A DNA stretch of 20,303 nucleotides, from assembly GCA_946803715.1 (NCBI GenBank), contig CAMPET010000001.1:1124232-1144534 (forward strand). The letters are read 5' to 3'. Below the pieces are notes generated by a model. The model worked only from the letters and a program-made list of their open reading frames with translations, was not told the DNA's origin and searched no databases. This stretch comes from Beroe ovata (Eukaryota; Ctenophora; Nuda; Beroida; Beroidae). How positions within the stretch are numbered: the stretch's first letter is position 1; the number at the start of each line of letters is the position of its first letter. A program made the translations under genes and the position numbers. Shown here piece after piece: positions 9,601 through 19,730 of this stretch.

Positions 9601-11450
9601 GTGACTGCCGGTTTACTCTGGTGAAAACAGCAGATTTCCATGTCATTGGGACTAATGTCCACAGGGGTGGCAATCAGATAGTGTCCTGGAATGATGCAGT
9701 TGAGTTGGTGTTCAAGGGCATGACATTCTTCCTAGGCCCAGAGGGAGAGTTTAAGCTGAATGGCGAGGACTCCTTCCTGCCCTATAAGAAAGTGTGGAGG
9801 ACAGCTGAAGAGGTTTCTGTGAGCAGGGCAGGGAATACTCTGGTCGTGTCCGTGAAACTGCCTGTTGATGTTGAAGCGCTGGACATAACGTGGGACGGAA
9901 ACAGCACGGTGTCCACCACGGTTCACGGCAAGTACTACGAAACTACGTCCGGACTTTGCGGAGTGTGGGACGGAAACCCGGACAACGATCAGACGAGTAG
10001 CGGGGGCGGAGTGGCGGATGTGGCGGACTTTGGGTGGAGCTGGAAGCACCCTGGTGACACGTGCGAGGAGGAGCCCGAACGACCACACCCATGTGACGAG
10101 AGTCTGTTTCCGGAAGCGAAGCCCCTGGCAGATGCGTCGTGCGATGTGCTCATGAGAGAACCGTTCAGTGCGTGTCACGGTGTCATTGAGGTGGACACAG
10201 CTCTGTATAATTGCAAATACGACACGTGCTCCTGCGCTGACAGTTCCTGTGCCTGTCATGCTGTCAAGAATTACGTGAAGCAGTGTGTAGAGGCTGGTGT
10301 TGAGATGCTCGACTCCTGGCGTGAGTTTGTCGATTACTGCCCGCTGGACTGTGGCGCGGGCTTGTTCTACGATCCGTGCGGGAGTTTCTGTCCGCCTACC
10401 TGCGGGGACAGGGATCCCGATTGTGGTAACTTGGCGGGACAATGTAACGAGGGATGTTTCTGCCCACAGGGACAATACCTCCAGGAGGGCAAGTGTGTGA
10501 GTGATGAGGAGTGCACGTGTACATTCCAGGGAGAGGTGAAGAACGTGGGGGATGCTTGGCTGGATGCCAACATTTGCAGTGACTGCTCCTGTAGAGAGAA
10601 TGGTGAAGTGTCGTGTGTTAAACTGGTGTGTGACAAGTGTAACAAGAAGGAACAGTCTATATTTGTGGATGATGATGCTTGCTGTCCAACCTGTGTTGAA
10701 GACTGGCTCGTTGCCGATCCTGCCGAATTCCGCGATGTCCCCCAGTTCACGGACATCACCCTGAGCTGTGAGGCAGCCGTTAACCCCAACATCGTGGAGT
10801 GGTACTTCTCCCCAGACAACGGACAGACTTGGACACAAATTGAGGGACAGAAGAAGCTGGTTTACAGGCTGGAGAACGTGTCCCCCGAGATGGGAGGGAT
10901 ATACAAGTGCAAAGCCAAGAAGAACTTCAAATCGAAGGAGGTGGAAATTCCTGTCACAGTTGGAGCTGCTCCCACATCTTGTACTGGGACGGCCCCTGAA
11001 AACGGCTCCGTGGAGCCGGAGGAGGTGGAGATAGGGGGTGTGGTCACGTATTCGTGTAATCCTGGCTTTGCTCTCACTGGGGAGGAAAGTGGGACATGTC
11101 TCAAGGACGGATCCATTGATAACGTCCTTGCCACGTGTGTTCCAGCAGCCCTCGAATCTATTTCTCTGGGGGACTCTAAAGCTAAAGTTAAGAAGGGAAA
11201 AGTTGATTTCAGTTGCGCGACCAAGGATAAGACGTTTGGTGCCGATGCTAACATTTCCTTCTTCTGGCTCATGGCAGATGGCAGTCAGGAACTAATCTCT
11301 GATTCACCAACCTACAGCAAGAAGAAGTCTGATAACGTGTATACGGTGAGGGGGGTCAGTGCGAAGAAGTTACCCTCGAAAGAGGTGGTTTGTAAGGGTG
11401 AAAACGGTGACGGCTCGAAAATCGGTACGGGGACTGTTGATATTAAATAG
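6682..11450 (+). CDS. Secreted multidomain VWD/C8/TIL/VWC/Ig/sushi protein
   Basis: Two exons are seen: 6682-6739 and 6838-11450, with a 98-bp intron (donor GTATGT, acceptor TTTCAG, phase 1). Exon 1 encodes a signal peptide, MRSLIIGIILLLEGSVAS. The product is about 1556 residues. Domains by residue: LamG/jelly-roll-like 60-210; VWC 213-283; VWD1 286-440 (GDPHY, then CMCGRWDGNPGND); C8 458-538; TIL 536-592; VWC 593-651; Ig-like 659-749 and 755-856; Cys-rich linker; VWD2 919-1091 (GDPHY, GLCGVWDGNPDND); C8 1104-1187; TIL; VWC to about 1305; Ig-like 1312-1393; sushi 1400-1453 with four Cys but Ile where Trp is usual; Ig-like 1458-1554. Proteins with VWD-C8-TIL units are typically secreted and disulfide-linked, as in mucins, SCO-spondin, zonadhesin and animal adhesives. 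No transmembrane segment is seen. A matrix, mucus or adhesive role is inferred. The 4.6-kb exon is GC-richer than its flanks. Confidence 0.93.
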
Positions 11451-11799
11451 AGTATTTGAATGAAGTATTGAGTCTGTAATTTCATTGTATTTAGATGATT
11501 TGAACCGCTCCGTGTATACCACATTCCTGCAATCAGCACAACTGCTTTATTCTTTGTCCATCTGATCCACCTATCGAGAGTCAAATTCTCAGCTTCAACT
11601 CAGACCAATCTACTGAGGATCAGGTCAAGGGTAGGGGCCGATGGGAAGATAGAAATTCCTAAAATATAGCCAACTCATGCGTTTGATTCTATTTCTGGGA
11701 AACCGTGCAGTTGCGGCCGGCTTCTCGGCCGGCCTGATAGTGTCACTGATTTTCCCATCATGTATCCTCATTGAGATTAACTCACTCATGCTCATGCAG
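11451..11799. other. Intergenic gap or intron between VWD gene and sulfotransferase exons
   Basis: AT-rich stretch with no recognisable exon. A frame open from 11677 continues into the first sulfotransferase exon, but its translation does not resemble the family upstream of 11800, so I read it as intron. A GC-rich 7-bp stem with a 6-nt loop (GGCCGGC TTCTCG GCCGGCC) lies at 11716-11735. Confidence 0.5.
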
Positions 11800-13318
11800 G
11801 TAATTCATCTGATACGGGACCCGAGGTCTGTGATCAGATCAAGAATGATGACATTCCACGAGCTGTATAGCGGCAACGGGCCCAGAGTCAAGGTAAACAA
11901 GGTCAGGATCAATGGAAAATATACGATTATATGACCACCTTATTCATCAAGAAAAGCATTTTCCTGAATCGTATTATTTTTGCTGGAGATAATATGTTCA
12001 TGAAACTGATCAGAAGCCCGATCTATTGCAGATGACTGACACTATGATAAGTGATGCCGCGCAAACACTCTGTCAACAGAATCTCAGAGTGGATTCTATT
12101 TCCCAAGAGCCGTGGCTGCAGTCTCAATACTTCAGATTACGATATGAAGATGTAAGTCAAACTATTTTCTTGTGTTTGAGTAGAGAAATTCGGTGTACAA
12201 CGTTCAATGCACGGCGCTTATAATTTTCTATGTACAGTGTACGATATATAGTTGCTACCTAGTTCAGGAGTTCTACATACCTATACTCTACAGCATAACG
12301 GTAGTTAGGATTAGGTCAAATGTCAGGGGGTCAATAGTCGGTCGGGGTCAATTGTGGCACTTTCGATGAAATAGGTATTTGGCACATGCGATATAATTAT
12401 GATTATGATTATATAACCACCTCATTTCAGTTGGTGTTAGAAACGAATTCAACAGTGGATAAGTTATTCAAGTTTATCGGTAAACCAGTGTCGGATTCGT
12501 TGATGAAGTACATTGAGAGAACTATGAGTGGAAAATCGACTGGGTCCGGCTACTCGGTGGGTGCATTATCATTGTACTCAATTTCACTTTACTCAATGAA
12601 TTGTACAATATCATTGTACTCAATATCATTGTACTCAATATTATTGTACTCAATATCATTGTACTCAATGAATTGTACTCAATTTCATTGTACTCAATGA
12701 ATTGTACTATATCATTTTAATCAATGAATTGTACTCAATGAATTGTACAATATCATTGTACTAAATGAATTGTACAATATCATTGTACTCAGTGAATTGT
12801 ACTCAATGAATTGTACAATATCATTGCACTCAAAATCATTGTACTCATTATCATTGTTCTCAACATTATTGTACTCAATATCATTGTACTCAATATCATT
12901 GTACTCAATATAATTTTACTCAATATCATTGTACTCAATATCATTTTACTCAATGTATTCATTCATTGAGTTTGTCCTGTCATGTCCTTACTTTTAGGTA
13001 CTCAGTTATTGTTGTTTCCTGTCTTGCATCCTCTTCCTTTGTATGTTCTTGTTCTTGACAATAAATTGAATTTTAATAGATTAAGTTCCCTTACATAATA
13101 GTTGAGAATGAGTTTCCATCAACAATGTCATGAAAATATATTATTCCGAATTATTCATAATTATTCCGAAGCGTCCATCATAGGTAATCAAGGACTCCAA
13201 GAGCCTCATAGATAAGTGGCGTACAATGGCCTTGGACGATATCAGGTTAATTGAGAATGCTTGTCAGGACTTCTTTAGTAGGTTTCAGTATGAAATTTAT
13301 GATCCTAATGCAGATTAG
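11800..13318 (+). CDS. Carbohydrate sulfotransferase, 3' half (four exons)
   Basis: Four in-phase exons are seen: 11800-11892, 12032-12151, 12431-12556 and 13184-13318, stop TAG at 13316. All introns are phase 0 (donors GTAAAC, GTAAGT and GTGGGT; acceptors GCAG, TTGCAG, TTCAG and CATAG). An acceptor at 13193 would also keep frame. The joined 157 residues follow the family order of Golgi carbohydrate 6-O-sulfotransferases (CHST1-7-like): HLIRDPRSVIRSR, the 3'-phosphate-binding motif for PAPS; then a Cys-containing helix and YFRLRYED; LFKFIG; DKWR; and a terminal IENACQDFFSRF. Such enzymes move sulfate from PAPS to sugars of matrix glycans. The N-terminal membrane anchor and the 5'-phosphosulfate loop are not found between the VWD stop and 11800. 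The gene is therefore incomplete here: 5' exons lie far upstream, were lost in assembly, or are gone. Confidence 0.85.
12564..12968. repeat. ~15-bp AT-rich minisatellite in a sulfotransferase intron
   Basis: About 400 bp of units such as CATTGTACTCAATAT (15 bp), mixed with TCAATGAATTGTAC variants. It lies wholly inside the third intron (12557-13183) and explains why that intron is much longer than the others. Units contain GTAC centres, so complementary pairing between units is likely. A plus-strand open frame across part of it (to 12700) is a repeat artefact. Confidence 0.9.
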
Positions 13319-13780
13319 ACTGAGTCGACTTATAAATTTATTTAGATAAAACTATTAATAAGTAATTACTTGAAAAAGCTGTTAATGGAGGTTTTTTGCT
13401 TTTCTGTAATCACCCTCCTTAAATTGATAAGCATGATTAATTCAAATTTTGTTTTATCTAGGTATTTTATGAATTTATTTATTTGCATTGATATTAATCT
13501 TATTTTGCACATGGTCATGGCGATGACTCACTGACACGTGGTAGGTTAATGTCGGTATGATTTCATGGATTTTTCGCTAAAACCTGCTCATCAGATATTT
13601 TGATTGATCTAATTTTCATGCTCTATCGTGACTCATATCATAGTGATGTCATCATTCATATTAGTAAGTCGTTTTATATATAATTGTGTTCGATTATGAG
13701 TGTAGATTGATTGTAATTGTCTAAATCATGAATCCATTACTTATTTCTTAATTACCTATGCATCACTAAAAGTAAATAAC

Positions 13781-13808
13781 GCAAGCTAGGTTTGTAACCT
13801 AGGCTTGC
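13781..13808. other. Small inverted repeat (hairpin)
   Basis: GCAAGCTAGGTT, a three-base TGT loop and AACCTAGGCTTGC can pair over 12 bp with a single bulged base. No U-run follows and the context is intergenic, so no function is assigned. Confidence 0.6.
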
Positions 13809-14153
13809 CTATGCAGTATGTAACCAAGGAAAGGCTCCCCTATGCTTCCCTGCGTCGATAAACTTTTTAACATCACCCGGCACTTAATAGAGTGAATGAA
13901 TGTCACATGCAATTATATCACTGTAGAACTTGTAATTTTTTCTGGCGTCCACGGACCAGTGTGTCCACGGTCCACTTATAATATTATCTATTTAAAATTA
14001 TCGTCAAATAACATCAGTCATGTACTTTGAAATATGATTCCCGGTGTACAATGCTCCAATCTAATCAAGACCTGACGCAACAATGCGGAAGATGAATTTC
14101 TCCTAATGTTAGAACAATAAGTGTGAGGAAATCTAATTAGACCTTGATCACTG

Positions 14154-14160
14154 TATATAT
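14154..14160 (+). promoter_or_regulatory. TATA-like element upstream of protease gene
   Basis: TATATAT lies about 60 bp before the protease ATG at 14221. Position fits a core promoter with a short 5' UTR. The region is AT-rich, so chance occurrence is quite possible. Confidence 0.3.
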
Positions 14161-14220
14161 GATTTTTACGTTTGATTTAGATCACTTTCAATTTGTTGAT
14201 TTTCTCACCTATCTACTAAC

Positions 14221-17200
14221 ATGTTCCTAGTTTTGGTTTTATGTCTTATTTGTCGCATTAAGTCCAGTGGGAGAGATGATGTGCTATTTCTGGACGGAGG
14301 GGATGCCGAATACCCGTCCCAGCTCAGGGCTGCAATGGACAGCAGCAATGTCCAACTTCAATACCTGAAACAATTCGGTTACGTCCCAACTCAGAGCCAA
14401 GTTCCATCGAGTATCAACAAGTTTGCAAGAACGGACTCGACCGAGGATGAGATGGAATCGTTTGTTGAGATTGATCCCGATACGGTGAAGCTGCTACAGC
14501 TGTACGCTGGCGTACCACAGACCGGTGTGTTTGACTATGCCACTCTCGATATGATGGTGACACCCCGGTGTCAGGTGCCAGACATACTGGAGCCAGAGTC
14601 GAACAGTCTTGTTGCGTTCTTCACCGGGGGCAGCACGCGCAGGACGAGCAAGAGAGCTGCTTCATCGAGTTTAGGGGCGGTATCAAAGTGGGAAAAGCTT
14701 GACCTAACATTTGCTTTTGACAGCATTACTCCCCAGAATCCCCGGGCTGCTGATATCATCGAGTCGGCGTTCTCTGCATGGGCAGAATGTACCAAACTGA
14801 CATTCAGGAGGGTTACTATGACTGAGAATCCGGACATCAAGGTGATGTTCGCCAGCAAGAGTCATGCTCCACCAGAAGATTGTGAATTTGATGGTCCCAG
14901 CGGTGTGAAGGCTCACGCTTTCTTCCCACCAATTGGTCTAGCTCACTTTGATGAAGATGAGGACTGGTCTCAGGATTGCATCCTCCACTCAGTAGCCCTT
15001 CACGAGATAGGCCACCTTCTCGGATTGGGACACAGCTTTAAACGTTCCTCCATCATGTTTGCCTACTTCAACTCTCAGGAAATCGAAAGAGCTTGTCAGG
15101 GAGCTTCATACAGAAGTCTGTCTCAATACGATGTGGACAATGCCCGTTCACTGTACGGGGGAGCGAGGTGTGAGAGTGCTAGCGGGGGTGAACTCACCTC
15201 AACATCCCCTGAACGACCGGATAACATGGAGGAGATGACCACAGAATTTGATCTTCCCACCACCACTGCACGAATGGAGAGGACCACCGAAGCACCTCCC
15301 TCCAAGAGCTTCTCTCATCCCCTGGAAACGACTTTCCCGCCGGATGTGATCCCTGACTGGGTTCAGGAGTGTGGCGAGATTGAGGACAACATTCTCAATA
15401 GTCCAGGGTATCCGGAGATGTATCCCAACGGAATGAACTGTTCCTGGTCTGTAAGTGCAGCCAATGACCGGGTACAGAGTATCACAGCTCACTTCATAGC
15501 ATTCCGATTAGAGGGGGATGGGGAGGACTGCTCGTACGATCGTCTCACTTTCAGATTCTGGAAGGACGGTGAAATGGTTTCATCAAACCTGTGTGGCCGT
15601 CAAAAACAATCGATCAAGTTCCAGACAACTAAACTCAATCTGAATTTCGTCTCGGATAACCTCATCCAGACAGCTGGCTTCAAGATCCTCTTCACATTCG
15701 AAGAAGGAGCCCCCTGCCGCAAGATATTCCAGAGTGAGCAAGGACTGATAGAGTACCCCAGCAATGATCTCGAGTTGGAGGGAAGTGAGTGCACATTCCA
15801 CATCCGATCCCCGGATGAGAGTAAGAAAGTTCTGGTTGTCGTGGAGGATGTCAAGGAGGCATGTGAGAGATTCCAGCTCCTGTCCGCTGAACAGAGCACA
15901 GAGTCCTTGCTCGGAGCATGCACTGGCTATCCTGAGGGTGGGCCCCGACACTTTATCTCCCCGGGTTTTTCATTCTTCGTAAAGTTCAAACTGGAGTCTT
16001 CACGGGGTCGTGTTCCCGCTCCCTTCTCATTTCGATACTACAGGTTCTCAGCTGATAGCTATGGTAACTGCAGTCTCAACGGTGCACGTAACTATAACGA
16101 CGACTTCCTGGTTGCTCAAGAATGGTTTCCCAGGAACTATTTCAATAGTGTGGTGATGTCATCTCTCTATCCACCGAACACAGACTGCCTGCTGCACGTG
16201 CCCCGGGATGAAGAGGGCAGGGACAGGACAATCACACTACGGCACGTGTTCCTGGAGGAAGACAAGGGGTGCAGCTACGATTTCATTGAAATCTACACCC
16301 AGGAGAGGGGTAGGGAGCGGTTCTGTGGGAATATGGAGGAGGATTACACTGTGTCCTCATCCGGACTGATCCTCATCTACTTTCACAGTGATGCGACCGT
16401 TGAAAACCAGGGCTTCCGCGTGGAGTTGAACTATCCTAGGGAGAAGTGCGAGGTGGAAATCCCGACCAATCCGCGATCGGGTGTTATTTCTGGGTCCGGT
16501 GTGACGAAGTTCGTTGACGGGAATGATAACTCGTACTGTTCCTACCTGTTTCCTGTTGAGAGCAAGTATTTTGTTTGCATGGACGTCGAGTCTAATCGCA
16601 GGAGTTGTGGGGAAGGGTCCCAAGTTCATATTGGGGGTAGACTAACGTGTGGACCAATGTCGGGGTACATTAAGGGAGGTGAGAAGATTCAAGTAGAGAA
16701 TAGCACAGGAAGCTTGGTGAATGGCTTCACACTCCGTTATGAAAGTCTGAGTTTCTGGCGAGATGGTTGTTTCAAGATCATACACCTATCCTTGAATAAA
16801 GTATCCTACTCGTATAAGGCCCCGAATTCAGCTGGCACTGTCAAGTGTCTCTGGATTTTGAGAGCAGAAGAAGGGCATCGAGCGATCATTGAGTTTGATA
16901 AGGTTAAGATAGGGAAGGGATGCAAGGCAGACGTTATCAAGGTGTTTGAATCAACGGACGGTTGTTCACAAGGTGATCGAGTTTGCAAGAAATCAAAAGC
17001 GACAACTCTAGATTCTGAGGAGTCGTATGTTTACTTTGAATTGAGACGGAAGAGTGAATTCAAGATCAAAGTTCTGATGGAACCCTCCACGAGGTTGCTC
17101 CACACCACTGTCTCATCCTCCCCTCCTTCCTCCTCAGGTAGTGACTATTATTCCGAGCTCCTTTGAATCCATCATTTTTATCCGCTTTTACTTGAAATTA

Positions 17201-17686
17201 TAACATTCCATTTCCTTGTCAATTATCCTGACCGTTAATATGCGACAATTTCTGACCACTCAATTCCTTTCAGTTACCCCAGGGAGCACAGCTCGATGTC
17301 CCTCATCTCACCCGTATCCCTACTACTACGGGTACCGATGCTGTTCCACAAACAGGGAGGATCCCTCGAACTTCGGTGGTAATACGAGGATCAGAGGGTG
17401 CAGGGGTGGCAGAATCGGCCCGGATAGCACGTGCTGCAAGGGATCGTCCATCCAGTGTCCTAGCAACCCGATCAGTTGCCAGGAGAACGGTTAGTCGGTT
17501 AGTTTACACTATAAATCAGCTCTTCTGTCAATGACCAGTCTGCAGATTGTTCCTTAGCTTTTTCCATTCTCGTTGCCCCCTTTCTTATTAGCATGTTTTT
17601 CAGATGACAACGAATACGATGACAGGAGAGGTCCGAAGAAGAAAGGGCACCATCATGATCACGGTAAAAAGCATCGACACCATTAA
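14221..17686 (+). CDS. Matrix metalloproteinase-like (M10A) with five CUB domains
   Basis: Three exons are seen: 14221-17137, 17274-17489 and 17604-17686. Introns are 136 and 114 bp, both phase 1, with TTTCAG-type acceptors; the product is 1071 residues. Domains: short signal peptide 1-17; peptidoglycan-binding-like prodomain about 35-112; cysteine switch PRCQVPD 115-121; furin-type site RTSKR 141-145; catalytic domain about 156-315 with HEIGHLLGLGHS 261-272 (ligands H261, H265, H271; base E262) and Met-turn SIMF. Structural metal-site residues H215, D224, H232 and H242 match MMPs. A Thr/Pro linker follows, then CUB domains at 384-494, 499-608, 617-738, 743-841 and 850-953; a Cys-rich module 981-1041 with CC pairs; and a His/Lys tail. 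It should be a secreted zinc endopeptidase activated by furin-type cleavage. Hemopexin is absent. The start could instead be an acceptor at TTCCTAG (14224-14230), but the ATG gives a reasonable signal peptide. Confidence 0.92.
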
Positions 17687-18207
17687 CATGGACACCATTA
17701 ACATGGACAATGACCTATTCAGTATCTGCCATCCATGGTGTCCATTGGACACTGTCCAACCTTCAATAGACATTTGGGTATTCCGCGAATTCTTCATGAT
17801 CTCGTATAAGAACACATGGAAACTCGTATTCTTAATGAACAAAGATGACGTAAAGATAGCATTTATTTGAGGATGAAACTTCTGCCTACCATTGCTAATT
17901 TGTAATTAACAAGCTAAAAATGTTGCCCAAAAAGTAAGCCGTTGCTCAAAAAGAACGCCGTTTTTACTACGTTATTCAAGAAATCTCTATGAAACCAGTC
18001 TGAAACCCACATCAATCTAAACTAAAAGTTTCCGGGAGTTTCTTTTTAAAGTTTTAAATTCCATTAAATGTCACACTGTTTAAAATTTTCACGAAATAGA
18101 TTTGTTGTATATTTACAAGTCTCTGTTTTTGCTAATTTCCATGAAATGTCTATATTATGGTCATGCATGTTGGTCCAATCTTAAAACCGCTGAACTCTGA
18201 CACACTC
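17687..18207. other. Region between convergent genes (3' UTRs)
   Basis: No gene is seen. It starts with two copies of CACCATTAACATGGA right at the protease stop. On the minus strand an AATAAA lies at 17862-17867, a possible polyadenylation signal for the minus-strand gene ending at 18208. Confidence 0.5.
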
Positions 18208-18955
18208 TCATGCTTTTGTAGACACATCAGGACTGGCTGTTTTGTGCTTTATTGCCCAGGAGAAGCCCGGATCTTTTGCAGGCCCGCGGCCACTGCTCAA
18301 TCGTGAAGATAACTGAAATGAGGCGTGTGTTACTTTGCTGGCAGTAGATTGGAAATCATGATAAGTCATTTACCTAGCAACTTCCATATGTGAATTATAA
18401 TACATCAGGAATGTTACCAAACTGTGAACGAGTTTCCACTTACAAACTTTTCCCTGACACTCCTCATTGTTGAGGGTCTTGACGCATTGGACCGTGGTCT
18501 GTTTGACTGTCTACTCAGACCGGACATCTGGATTCGAGATGTGGGCCTGGAACCTGCTGCGACCGTCGATGGATCCTTCAGCACAGAAACTGGCGGAATT
18601 TAGACGGGTTATTAAGCTAGAATCTAGGAAGAGTGTTCAGGGATAAGGTACTGCTAGTTACAAACCTGGTGTTTGTGTACCCACAGCGGGTGGTGTTGGT
18701 TCTTTAGCTGGTTCCTCCAGTGAATTGGTGGGTTTCCATTCTTTCTGAAGAATAGAATGTTACTCTGTTAGTCTCTTACTCTCTTATAGTATTGAGCATG
18801 TATCACATCTTAATATTGTGCGAATTGATCACGTACCTCATAGTTCAGAGACACCTTATTCTCTGGCACATCGGGCAGTCTTGGAGTGTAGTTAGATTTT
18901 GTGAGGACGCCCTTTTCCTTCATCTCCCGTAGTGCTTTCAGTACCACACCCTTCT
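18208..18955 (-). CDS. Unrecognised protein, C-terminal four exons
   Basis: Reading leftward there are four exons: 18955-18837, 18744-18666, 18589-18444 and 18312-18208. Intron sizes are 92, 76 and 131 bp; donors are GTACGT, GTTTGT and GTAAGT; acceptors are CAACAG, CTTCAG, GCCAG and TTTCAG. Phases match at every junction (0, 1, 0) and the frame closes with TGA at 18210-18208, which strongly supports a real gene although no single exon is long. The visible 148 residues start with a charged helical stretch (LKALREMKEKG), then a Pro/Glu-rich segment, a Ser/Arg/Pro-rich low-complexity segment (SRPTSRIQMSGLSRQSNRP) and a basic tail ending DVSTKA. No signal peptide, transmembrane segment or known domain is seen, so it is probably intracellular. 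The 5' exons lie to the right and I could not find them before the window edge. It converges on the protease gene. Confidence 0.75.
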
Positions 18956-19720
18956 CTGTTGAGATTGTCTCATTGGTTTACCGATGTCATTTGTCAAATT
19001 GTTTTTAGATTTATCCATCGAATTCCTTGTCTTATTTGTCAATGGTTGCATTTTCCGACGATCTTATGCGCGCGTCGCGTGTGCGCTATGAATAATGTGC
19101 GCGCGTCGCATCTTCATATCATAGTGGGTGGTGAAAAATCGTGATTTTCAAATTAATATATTATTTGGGTTCCGCGCGTGTATCTGCAATGCAAATTGTG
19201 ACCGAAGACAAAAAATTGATCATTGCAAAATGCTTTCTCGGAGGTGATTGCCAAAAAACACGATGACACGATTCATGGCATGCAAAAGCATTTTCCTTCA
19301 AATTTGAGTGGGAATTATGCGTTGCATATAAAGTCAACGTGCACAAATTGGATGTTTCTGCCTTGTTTTGCCCTCTGATGCATAGCATCTGCCATGTTGC
19401 AGCTGTAAACAACTTAGAATGTTGATTGGGAACAAATTGGGACTAAACGAATAGATGAGCGCTGGCATTCCATTGCTAAAGCTTGAACATGGATAGAATA
19501 ATCTTTCATCCGATTGTGAAAATCTCAATGAATAATTTTGTAGTTTATGATCATACTTCCTGGTATTACTCTGATTTGCGAACTCGGACAAGTGAAACAG
19601 AAATGAACAGAAGTTTGGGTTTACACCAGTTTCACCAACCTTCATCCGTTGCCTGCTCAATCCATGCTTGTACTGTTTGTAGTGAGTTTGTCTGTAGAAT
19701 ACTGCACAGGATGTCCAGAG
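18956..19720. other. Region upstream of the minus-strand exons, nothing assigned
   Basis: Several short open frames occur but none has a recognisable product or a splice partner. Two copies of a CG-rich phrase, GCGCGCGTCGC, lie at about 19067-19108. This may be an intron of the minus-strand gene. Confidence 0.4.
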
Positions 19721-19730
19721 CCTGAAGACA

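Larger units (their letters stand above)
13319..14220. other. AT-rich intergenic region
   Basis: No gene is seen on either strand. It must hold the 3' UTR of the sulfotransferase and the promoter of the protease. Local structures include a hairpin at 13781-13808 and a direct repeat GTCCACGG(A/T)CCA near 13948-13974. Confidence 0.6.

Noticed and set aside
9732-10838. Minus-strand open frame of 368 residues
   Set aside because: It lies wholly antisense to the VWD2/C8 coding region, whose domains are clear on the plus strand. It is a compositional shadow of a GC-richer exon.
11677-11799. Extension of the sulfotransferase exon upstream to an ATG at 11677
   Set aside because: The added residues do not resemble the family, which should have the NLK-type lead and PAPS loop there, and a good acceptor (ATGCAG) precedes 11800.
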